A stretch of 64,000 nucleotides of DNA from Vitis vinifera. Lineage: Eukaryota > Streptophyta > Magnoliopsida > Vitales > Vitaceae. The stretch is taken from positions 8,690,501-8,754,500 of the forward strand of contig NC_081810.1 in the NCBI RefSeq assembly GCF_030704535.1, read 5' to 3'. Below are positions 39,701 through 51,700 of the stretch, piece after piece; within the stretch, counting starts at the first letter, position 1; each line of letters begins with the position of its first letter. The notes under the pieces are model-generated. The model searched no databases. It worked only from the letters and a program-made list of their open reading frames with translations, and was not told the DNA's origin. The translations under genes were made by a program, and so were the position numbers.

Positions 39701-42700
39701 CAAACGTGATTCAATCTCAGGTGAAGTGGATATGGTGACTAAAAATCCTATATTTACATCCGTCATTTCTGGATCTCCTACTATCACATCAGAAAAATTG
39801 ATTGGTAGTGAGAATTATCTCTCCTGGTCAGCGTCCGTGGAACTTTGGTTTATGGGATAAGGTTATGAGAGTCATCTTGTTACACCTGAGGATGCTATAC
39901 CTGACGTTGACAAAGTGCAATGGAAGAAAATCGATGCACAATTATCCAGCGTATTATGGCAATCTGTTGATCCCAAAATTTTACATCATCTTTGTGCCTA
40001 CAAAACCTGCTTTAAATTTTGGACTCAGGCTAAAGGATTATACACGAATGATATTCAATGATTTTATAAGGTGGTTTATGATATTGTTCATGTGAGACAG
40101 CAGGACATGGATCTGTCTACTTATATTGGCCGGATTGCGTCTCTTAAGGAGTTCTTAACTTTGATGCCCTTCACTAATGGTGTTGAAGCTCAACAAATAC
40201 AGACTGACAAGTTCTTTATGGTGTTAACCCTCATTGGCCTCCGTTCAGATCTTGAGTCTGTCCGAGATCAGATTCTTGCTAGTCCATCAGTACTATCATT
40301 GGATGATGTGTTTGCTCGTCTCTTACGCCTCTCCTATACTCAGACCTTGTCGACTGATGGTCCTTCAGATTCATCTGTGTTAGCCTCTCAAACTAACTCT
40401 CGAGGAGGACGTAGTGGCAATCGGGGTCAAGGACAACGTCCTCAGTGCACCTATTATAATAAGCTTGGTCACACTCGAGATCGTTGCTATCAGTTACATG
40501 GACGGCCTCCTCGCACTGCCCACATTGCTCAGTCATCTGATCCTCTGCTATCTCGACCTGACTCCGCTGCGAGCTCCACATCTCAGAGTATCACCCTTAC
40601 TGGTAGTGATTATGATGCCTATCTCCGATATCAGGCAGCCACATCAGCTTCTGTTGCCCAAACCGGTAATGTCTCTATCTGCTTTACTCAGTTTCCTTCT
40701 CTTGGCCTGTGGATTCTAGATTTTGGAGCATCTGATCATATCTCTGGTAATAAACACCTTTTCTCCTCTATTACTACTACCTCTGCCTTACCTACTGTTA
40801 CTTTAGCTAATGGTTCCCAAACTATGACTAAGGGTATTGGTTTGGCTCATCCTCTCCATTCTGTCCTTCATGCCCCTGAGTATCCTTTTAATCTTGTTTC
40901 CATCAGCAAAATAACTCACTCTTAACTGTTCTATCACTTTTTCTTATAAATCTGTGATCTTGTAGGACCGGAGTACGAGGAAGACGATTGGCATAGAGCG
41001 TGAGTCTCAAGGCCTCTATCACCTCACATCACCTTCATCTCCTGTAGCTTGCATTTCCACCGATGCTCTTCTTCTCATTCACAGTCGTCTGGGTCATCCT
41101 AGTCTCTCCAAGTTCCAGAAGATGGTCCCTCATTTTTCCACTTTGTCATCGCTTGCGTGTGAGTCGTGTCAGCTTGGGAAACATACTCGTGTCTCGTTCC
41201 CAAAGCGTTTGAATAATCGGGCAAAGTCTCCTTTTGAACTTGTCCACACTGATGTTTGGGGTCCGTGTTGGACCGTGTCTATTTTAGGATTTCAGTATTT
41301 TGTCACTTTCATTGATGACTATTCAAGATGTACTTGGTTATTTTTAATGAAAAATCGAGCTGAGTTATTCTCTATTTTCTAGAAATTTTATGTTGAAATC
41401 GAAACACAATTCAATGTTTCCATTCGAGTGTTACGCAGTGACAATGCTCGGGAATATTTTTCTACACCCTTTACATCTTTTATGTCCCAACATGGGATCC
41501 TCCATCAATCATCTTGTGCTCATACTCCTCAACAAAATGGGGTTGTTGAATGTAAAAATCGACATCTTGTTGAGACAGCTCGTACCTTTCTTCTCCATAG
41601 TTATGTTCCTTTTCGTTTTTTGAGGGAATGCTGTTCTTATAACCTGTTACTTGATTGATCGTATGCCCTCATCTATATTACATGACCAAATCCCTCATTC
41701 CCTCCTTTTTCCTACCCAACCTCTTTATTTCCTTCCTCCTCGTGTCTTTGGTTGCACTTGTTTTGTTCATACTCTCACACCTGGACAGGACAAGCTCTCC
41801 GCCAAGGCTACGAAATGCATCTTCTTGGGATACTCTCGACTTCAGAAGGGCTATCGTTGTTATTCCCCTGACACTCATCGTTATTTTCTCTCCATTGATG
41901 TCACCTTCTTTGAGGACTCTCCATTCTTCTCATCCTCTGAATCTCTTCCCATTTCTGAAGTATTGCCACTTCCCTATATATCCCCCCCTTCAAATGCGCT
42001 CTCTTGTCCTCTTCAGGTTTATCATCGTCGACATCGTGTTGTTGCTCCTCCTCTCTCTTCAGTTGAGGTACCTGATGACTCACCTTCTGTCCCACCGATT
42101 TCTCCTACCCCAACCCTGTCATCTACTGACCATTTGCCTATTGCTCTTTGGAAAGGTAATCGATCTACTCGTAATCCTCATCCTATTTATAATTTTTTGA
42201 GCTACCATCGATTATCTTCATCCTATTCTGCCTTTGTCTCTACTTTATCCTCTGTTTCTCTTCCTAAGAGCATTAGTGAGACACTTTCTCATCTTGGGTG
42301 GCGACAGGCAATGGTTGATGAAATGGCTGCTTTGCACTCCAATGACACATGGGATCTTGTTTCTTTACCTCCTGATAAATCTATAGCTGGATGTCGCTGG
42401 GTCTACACTGTTAAAGTTAATCCTGATGGTTAGGTTGATCGCCTTAAGGCCCGCTTGGTTGCTAAAGGTTATACTCAGATTTGTGGTTGTGACTATGGTG
42501 ACACCTTCTCTCCTGTTGCTAAGATTGCTTCTGTTCGCTTATTTCTCTCCATGGTACCTATGTGTCATTGGCCTTTTTATCAGTTGGATATTAAGAATGC
42601 TTTCCTTCATGGTGAACTTCTCGAGGAAGTGTATATGGAGCAACCACCTGGTTTTGTTGCTTAGGGGGAGTCCGGTTTAGTGTGCAAATTACGCCGCTCT

Positions 42701-45700
42701 CTATATGGCTTGAAACAGTCTCCTCGGGTATGGTTTGGGCGTTTTAGTTTAGTTGTTCAAGAGTTTGGAATGCTTCGAAGTGAAGTAGATCATTCAGTTT
42801 TCTATCATCATAACTCTTTGAGCCAGTGCATCTATTTGGTAGTTTATGTGGATGACATTGTCATTACAGGCAGTGATCAGGAGGGTATCCAAAGACTAAA
42901 GCAACACATTTTCAACCACTTTCAAACCAAAGACTTGGGCAAACTCAAGTACTTTCTGGGACTTGAAATAGCTCAATCCAGTTCAAGTGTGGTTATGTCA
43001 CAAATGAAGTATACCTTAGACATCTTGGAAGAAATAGGTATGTTAAAATGTAAACCTGTTGACACTCCTATGAATCCAAATGTTAAACTTGTACTAGGAC
43101 AGGGGGAGCCTCTAAGAGATTCTAGGAGATATCGACGACTTATAGGCAAACTGAACTACTTCACCATCACTCGGCCAGACATCTCTTTTCCTATGAGTGT
43201 GGTTAGTCAATTTCTACAGTCACCATGTAACAACCATTGGGATGCTGTGATCCACATTCTTCGATATATTAAAGGAATACCAGGTCAAGGTATGTTGTAT
43301 GAAGACAGGGGTCATACCCAAATTGTTGGTTACACAGACGCAGATTGGGCTGGTTCACCCTCAGATAGGCATTCCACCTCAAGGTATTGTATTTTTATTG
43401 GAGGTAACTTAATATCCTGGAAGAGTAAGAAACAAGATGTAGTGGCCAGATCAAGCGCCGAAGCTGAGTATCGAGCTATGGCTTTGGCAACATGTGAACT
43501 CATATGGTTGAGGCAACTCCTTCAGGAATTGAGATTTGGAAAAGATGAACAGATAAAGTTAGTCTGTGACAATCAGACCGCATTACATATTGCATCCAAT
43601 CTAGTCTTTCATGAAAGGACCAAGCATATTGAAGTTGACTGTCACTTCATTAGAGAGAAGATCGCATCAGGGTGTGTTGCCACAAGTTTTGCTAATTCAA
43701 ATGATCAACTAGCAGACATCTTTACTAAATCTCTCAGAGGTCCTAGGATTAAATACATTTGTAACAAGCTTGGTGCATACGACATATATGCTCCAGCTTG
43801 AGGGGGACTGTTGAATATAATGTATTTATAGTGTACAATCTTTCTTTCCTTTCTTAATATAGGTCACATATATGGTAGTTAGTTCAACCTAGCCTTGTAT
43901 ATATATTTCTCTATTGTAAGAAGTTAACAATATGAATGAGAATTAAGATTTTCTCTCTCTCTCTTTCAACAATAATAAAACATAAAAAGCAAAAGGTGGC
44001 AAGGAAAGAAAAAGGATGCAGAAGATACAAAAGTTACCACATAAATACCTTAAAACGATCTTCAGTTGGCAAAAATGATTTGGCTATTGCCAAAATTCTA
44101 GACAAGAGAACTGGAAGCTTATCATTAAAACCATAGACCTTTAGCTCCAGCTTGTCGCTAAACAGAGCTATGGAAGTTTCTAATTTGGCTACACTGGCCT
44201 GCAGATAAAGAGTGAAGGCTCCTGTCAACTACAGAACTAAAATACAATATGAATGCCTGCTAATTATGACAAACATATCAAGTATGGCCATTCATGGCAC
44301 AGGGAAGTAGAAAAACTCTAGCAAGTGGCACCATTTGTGCCAGGAGTAGGTTAGATTGAATAATGCTCAAAACTGAGATACAAAGATGTGAGTAGATTCC
44401 TCAGTGGTAAATGCTAGCTTTCTAAGATTGATAAATAGTGAAATTTGAAAGATATGAAACAATGGAGAATTTGTTTTAGAAGTAGTTTCACCCAACCTTG
44501 TAAAATATGGAAATTACAGGAAAAAAAAAAAAAAAAACCCACTCTTAAGCACATTACCGATTTAACATATTCAACAACAGATTGACAAGCAATTGACCTG
44601 ATATATAATCTCATTCAGCTCGTCTTTGAGAAGGTGCATAAATAATTCAGTCAAAACACAGTTCTTCACGTTATCATATGCCTCCTTCAAAGTTATACGG
44701 AAATATGTATTTGCACGAGGAAGTTTGAAAGTATTATCAAGCTTGTACCAAAGCTTCATTAACTGAGTATCAAGTATACATCTTGGCAAAGATTCATTTG
44801 CAAGATCATTATGCATGTTGTTAGCATGGATGGAAAAATCACATGGAATGAACTCATTCTTCAAGGGCAGATGTAAAGAAACATCAATTTCAGGAGGATC
44901 CCTCCACAGTGCCATCAAAGAAGGAGAAATATCTTCCTCGGTATATTTGGATCCAAACCATGGCTCATATTGGAAATCTGGAACAGGAAGAAAGAAATGG
45001 AAGCATGGTTAAGCAGATCAATAAATTTATTGAAATATACCTTGCAGCATCAATTGGTCAATACGACATACTCGTGTGCATGTGTGGCATTTTGGTAGAA
45101 GCTACTAGTGTGTGTGTATATATATATTTAAATTTAGAGGAATTAATGAATCTGAAAAAATGTAAGAGTGGCAGAAGAACGGTGACTAACAGAGAAACCA
45201 TGACCATGTTCCATAAAACTCAAATGTGTCTAGGACCAAAAAACCCCACAATCAGGGTACACCCATCAAAAGCTGAAATATAGTTCCATTCCAAAAGCAG
45301 GTAATAAAATGAGCCGTAACTGAACCAAGCCAAAATTTTCAATCTGTAAGACAGTTTCTGCACCTTTTTTTCACTAAGATTACTTCCAAGAAGTCCTCTG
45401 TGTATGATATTGAACTGAGAAAGATTCTAGGCATTCTACTACCTTGTTTTTGGGATGAGAAACTATAAGCTCTGTCCTTTCATTCAAAGTGAGAAGATAA
45501 ACTCACTGTGGGGAGAGAATCTTCTAGACTAGACTGATTGCCATCTAAAGTAGGCAGGAGGTTTTTGTTTCTGGTTAAACATAAAAGGAAAATTGAATAA
45601 TCCTAATAAATTGGCAAGCCTGCAGAGATAGTTCTAAACCAATCAACTAGTTTAAAAATAGAATCTTCAAGATATAAATTTTTAAAAGCTAATCTTATTT

Positions 45701-48700
45701 ATAAAAATAAAAATAAAAATTTAAAAGCTTCTTAAAATAGATTATTATAATAAGTTACTGTCTATATAGTCTAGTTTTAGTTAACAAACTACTGGTAAAA
45801 TGAACTCTTCTAATACTGGTTTAAATAAACAAAAATGATACAAAGGCCAATCATTTATGGTTAGTACCCATAACTTATACGAGTTATTGTTAAAACAAAA
45901 AAAAAGTTGCTAATAAATTAAAAGTGAGAAAGTACTCAAACAAACCACTTCATTACATACTATATTAGATGCACGCTCGTGCGCTTTCTGCACCCTATAC
46001 TGTAATAACTCTAAATTGTTTAGTAAATCAGTACAAATTTCCATGTCTAATGATAGTTTCCATACTTTTTTTTTCAATTTTTAATATCGAGAGCAACATA
46101 TTACATTTTAAGCATCAGCATTGTGATTGGCAAAACATGTGTCTTGAATTTGAACATATAATGTAGTTTTGTATCATAAAAAAAAAATCCTGGAATGAAA
46201 ATATAGTTTTGTATCAAGCCTGATGCAGCCCCCACCTTTATGAAAAGTTGTCCATAATATCCCACTTTAAGCTAACATCTAGACATTTTTATTATTTGTA
46301 ACAGAAAAAAAAAAAAAGAACCTATGACTCCAAGTCACTTCTAAGAAACACTTACATTTCCTATGTAAAAAGGAAAAAAAAAAAAACATAGTGAAAATAC
46401 CATGATAGGACATAGTAATGGTTGGTGAGGGGATATAGAAAGTTACCTTGTGATTCAGGAAATGACTTTGATAGAACATCAATCCTCATGTTTTCTGGTG
46501 TGAAAAAACACAGAAGATTTTTTATCTTTTCCTCGTCCCATTCTTTGAATGCATAATCCCCATAAATAACATGTTCCTTAGGATAAACAAACAAATTCTC
46601 TGCAATAAAGAATATCATCAGTGACTAAGCTGAAATAGCTATTTGTTTTATTATTAGAACTATAGTAATAGTGAGCAGTTGTGGTAGTAAGAAAGACAAT
46701 ACTCCATCCTCAAAAAAGAAGAATAATGAAAATAAATGAAATGAAATCACTTCAAACCATCACTGTATAAAATTCCCTGTTGATCACTTGCCCAAATAAT
46801 TTAAAATATTGGCATAATATTCCCTGAATTTATTTTTTCATAATTCACCATTCTTGAATTATTCACACACATAATGACTTAGAAGAATGATAAGAATGAT
46901 TTTCAAATTATTCAATACAATTACTGAAAGAAAACAGTGTCTTCCTTTATGCTAAACTGTGAAGTATTCACATATATCATGACTTAGAAGATTGCCTGAC
47001 ATCATAGGAAAAACCAGTCAAAGACCCAATACAATATACTCCCATGTAGTATAGTATACAATTTAATAGATCTAAGGAAGTGCATGGCGACCAGAGCTAT
47101 TTAATCAACCTAGGAGCCTCAAGAACATTATAGGTTTTTGAAAATTCATACGAAATTAGTTAGGCAAGCTAAATATATGTTATGCCTTCTGTGCACTGTG
47201 TGGTAATCGAGCAAAACTACTCAGTTGACATAGGAACCTCAAGAACATTAGGGCAATGCATATATGTTATGTTTTTCAAAATTTGTATGATTCCGCCCAA
47301 GAGTATACATGGTATGATGATTATCTCATTTAGAGGTTGGGAGAGTTTCATCTGAGGCAAGACCCTTTGGCAACTCACTTGCCTCACTAAGCATGGGATT
47401 GTTTGGTGAGAAAGAAATATTCGGATCTTTGAGGAAAAGTTAAGAACAGAAGAGACAGGCGTTCCACTTAGGCTATGCTTGGTACGTGGGAATGAGGATG
47501 GGAATGAGCATCTCATTCCTTTTCTCATCCATTCCCATGTTTGGATAACTAAAGCAAGGATGAAAATATTGGTAATCACGGATATATCGGTACTTCGATT
47601 TTAGAGATATATCGAGGATATTTTGAAAAAAATATCGATAAGCCTAAAATTGATCAAAATTTATAAAAATATAAAAAAAACTTCATAAAAATGTAATTAG
47701 AAGTATAATGATATTTTCAAGTTGTTTTATTAAATAATTAGATATATGTATAATATGATTTATCATATTTGATAATAATATCGTATGCATTGATAAATAT
47801 ATGAATTTTATAAGTGTACATTTATTATTAAATTACATCTAATATTCTGATATTTGATTGTAATATGTCTAATTTTAAAATATATATTAATATTAAAATT
47901 ATGATCCATTTAATTCAATTGTATTAAACAATATAAAATAAATTATGATATATGTATAATTTTTTAATATTTAATTAATTATTAATGATATTAAAAACAT
48001 TATGAAGAAAATTATATAATTTTTATATTTTTGGTAATCAATTAAAAGAAAATTTTGCATTTAATTATAAAATAATTATAATTAATTTGCTCTTTAAAAT
48101 ATTCTTTTAATATTTTCTTTATACAATGAGTTTAACTATATATATATTTAGTGCATATTATATAACAAGGGTAAGTTTGCTCGGATGGTAAGTGGGTTGA
48201 ACCTCAAACCTTTTGGTTTGAGGTTCAAATCCCCTCAGCAACAAAAGGATTTTTTCAGGCACTGTAGTAGAACTGTAGCGCATTGACTTCACTGTAGTGC
48301 ATTTGACCGCCGTTGACCTGCGTTGACCATGTGATATTTCGGGAAAAATCGATTAAACATATGAATATTAACATTTTATAAAAGCATAATTGATTTATTT
48401 TGTTAAAAATAAATAATAATAATTTAAAATTAATAATTTCTAATATTATTTTTAAAATTGATTAAACTTATTACTTTGTTTTTAAAAAACATTTCTCGAG
48501 AACAACAACAAAACGATGGTATTAATTTTTAAAAACAATTTTGTTTTCAAATCACAAGCCCAAATAATTTTTTATTATTTAGCAAAAAGAACTCTCAAAG
48601 ATATTTTTTTGAATGAAAATAAAAATTACTTTAAACTGAGATCTTTTTTAAAATAAAAATTATTTTAAACTATATGTATGGATATTATGGTCAATTTATT

Positions 48701-51700
48701 TCTTTTTTTCATTCTGTTCCCATTATTATTTAACATTGAAATGGAAACAAATAATCATTCCAACTTTGCATTTCTATATACATCCAAACACAAAAATTAG
48801 AATCATCAAATCCATTCCTATTGAAGGAGAAATAGGAATGAAAAGAAAATTTTCATTCCCATTCCTTATTCCCATGTACCAAACATGGCCTCAATGTTAT
48901 TCAACTTAGTTGGCTTTCAATTTGTAATTCAAAGGGGGAGGATAACTTTTAGGAGTTGAGTCCAGTTTTGAGAAGTTTGTGTATCCTTAAGCAGCCTATG
49001 CCTTTGTGTATATAATACTTTGGTCAGTATTATATATTTTGTGAGGACGACCTCTCATCCTTCTCTTGTACTTTTTCATAATAAATATATCTTTTGTTTT
49101 TTATATATTAAAAAAAAAAGTATCAAAATTGGTTAGGCAAGCTACATATATTTCATTTTTGAAACTTCTATAAACGCTTTAATTATATAACTACCTTAAG
49201 CATATTCTGTACAGCTAAGTAAACTGCAAACTGCAAGATTTTCTAAAACAGTCATATGACTGAAGCTTTCAAATAGAGCATATCAGGCTCAATACAACAC
49301 ATTGAGGTATGCCCTCCTTTGGCAACTGGAAAATGAATAAAAGTTATAGAAGCTATAGAAGGACATAGGAGTCCTGAGAAGAGCCAATGGTAAACAAAAA
49401 TATATAAATAAATAAATGTCAGCCAACAAAGAATCAATGGTGGTCTAATTTTCATGCAAACAGAAACTATGCCAACATAAAAGAAATAATGACATCTAAG
49501 AAATTATTAACACCTTAAACATAAGGTCTCAAATTATTCACACGAAATAAACAATCAGATGCAAGAAGCGAAACATAACCTGAAAGCTCAGCAGCATAAT
49601 CATCCTGAGGCTGCTCCTCTGCAAATCTAAATTCCATATTTCCAATATTCTGAAGTTCCTTAAAGATCCATTCTTGGGGAGAAACTTGACGCAATAACTT
49701 AAAATATTGATAAACAAAGCCAATGATCTCAAAGATCTGCCAAATCAGTTTGTCATCGTATAGGGAGAAACATCAATGAAATAAACTTGAGAAGGGAAAG
49801 ATATCCAGAATGAGATAGATTAAAAAAGCACACATATTAAATATACAATATAATTAGAGTAGCCAAAGCAAGACATAGGCAGTGGCCTATAAAACAATCA
49901 CCAATTACTTGCATTACACCCTAGATTGGTGGCATTTGGAAAACCAACACTAGGCCACAAAAGAGATGTACTTTCATTTACTTCCATAGAAAGAATCCAT
50001 ATAGATCCACAAGCACTCTATTTCATATCTGACATGTTTACACTGGTAATGGAAAAAGCAATATTTCAAGGCCAACAGAACTAAATGTTAACCAGGAAGA
50101 GATTTAGTGAGACAAGAGTCAACATGATCAGATGGGTGTGGAATATTTGACTTAAAAGTTCTCCTCTTTTATTTCAGCTGGTGTAGTTTGCAGGTAATGG
50201 CATGTATGTGGGGCTTATCTGAAGTCCTTGCACCAAGTGAGGATTGATGAGGGTCTCCCCAGTTATCAAAAAAGAGAGAAGAAAAAGACTTCAATGAGAA
50301 CATTTCTTTTTTTATCAGAAACGAAAAATATGTTATATTAATAATAATTTTTTTTTATCAATAAGCAGAAAATTGTATAGCAAAGAAGCGCTAAAGAAGT
50401 GACTCACAGAATTACAGAATAGACAAACTCACCCCCATACAAAAGGACCCAAACAACAAGGAAAACACAAAAAAACCTTCTCCCTTATCGCAAACACACC
50501 CAATTTATAAAATCTATTAAGGTCGAAGGACCATTTTTTATCCACAATTTGGTTTCCGACCAAAGTAAATACACAAAAGAAACTTTCAACTTTTGAATGG
50601 ACAACACACCGTCCTCAAAAGCAATTGTATTCCTAGCCTTCCAAATGACCTAAAACAAGCATAACGGTCCCAACTGCCACGCCACCTTCCTCTTCTTACC
50701 CACAAAAGAGCCCCTCCATCCTAAAAGGGTTTCCTTTACCGAATAAGGAAAGACCCAAGAAACTCCAAAACAAGAGAGGAACAACGTCCACACTTCCCTT
50801 GTTCTTTCACAATGAAGGAGGAGGTGGTCAATCGACTCCCCACACGTTTGGCACAAAAAGCACCTTTTTTTTTTTTTTTTTTTTGATAGGAAACGACAAA
50901 GGAATATATTGATAAAAAGAAGGTACAAAAGAAGGATGAGGAATCCTCCCATCAAAGAAAAACAAGACTACAAGAAATCAAATATAAGAAAGTGCAAAAA
51001 GAGAAAAGTAGACACTCTAGTTACACGCCGCTAACCAATCAAGTTGTAGCATATTAAGAGGAATCCCCTTAAAAACCTTAGAACAAAAAGCCCAAAAAGA
51101 GGTAAGAAAACAAATAGAATCCCAAAGATACTCAGAATTCCTTGCTTTATCCTCGAAAATCCTTGCATTTCTTTCCCGCCACACCACCCACATTAACGCG
51201 ATGCACGCGTTTTGCCATAAAACAATCCCTCTCTTGGAAAATCCAAAACCATTAAAATTACTAGCTAACATGTCAGAGATGCTCCTTGGGGAAACCCAAT
51301 CCATCTTTGCTGATTGAAATAATCTGTGCCACAACCCTATCGTCAAAGAGCAATGAAGGAATAGGTGATCTACTGTTTCTCCATGCTTCATGCACAACTT
51401 ACATATGTCAGGGCTAAGTGCTTTGTAAGGTCTTCTCAATTGTAGCAAGTCATTAGTATTAACCTTCTTGTGAGCCACCAACCAGACAAAGGACTTGACT
51501 TTAAAAGGGACTTGAGCATTCCAGACAAACTTGGTAGGGAAAATTGGAGGCGACACAGAATATTGGGATAAGGCCAGAAAGAAAGATTTGACTGTGAAAA
51601 GACCTGAAGGGGATAAGGACCAAGATCTCTTATCTGGAACCGAAGATGAAATGTGTAGACGATCAAAAGACTGCATAAGGCCCTCTAGATCTTCTATCTC

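Larger units (their letters stand above)
38930..43971 (+). mobile_element. Copia-2: young but inactivated Ty1/Copia retrotransposon in a protease intron
   Basis: Flanked by perfect ATAAT target duplications (38,925-38,929 and 43,972-43,976). LTRs of 165 and 163 bp differ by four substitutions and one 2-bp indel. The primer site is at 39,095, the coding region 39,732-43,801, and the polypurine tract GAGGGGGAC at 43,800-43,808. It lies between protease exons 44049-44198 and 38328-38510, antisense to the gene. It is inactive: six internal stops and two frameshifts. Confidence 0.96.
47290..49119 (+). mobile_element. LINE 3'-end relic split by a TIR element
   Basis: Plus-strand frames before 47,470 give [16 protein letters not shown], similar to the WxERNxRIFE block at the C-terminus of plant L1 ORF2. 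After the interruption (48,891 onward) an untranslated tail ends in poly(A) at 49,110-49,119. The left border is approximate. The related segments at 47,153 and 49,127 may mark an imperfect target duplication. Confidence 0.5.

Noticed and set aside
39166..39738. 190-, 147- and 97-codon plus-strand frames between the Copia-2 5' LTR and gag
   Set aside because: They overlap in the GC-rich untranslated leader and resemble no Copia protein; the gag frame starts at 39,732.
48177..48243. Functional tRNA gene
   Set aside because: Good B-box, but no normal anticodon arm or acceptor stem; kept only as a tRNA-like relic.
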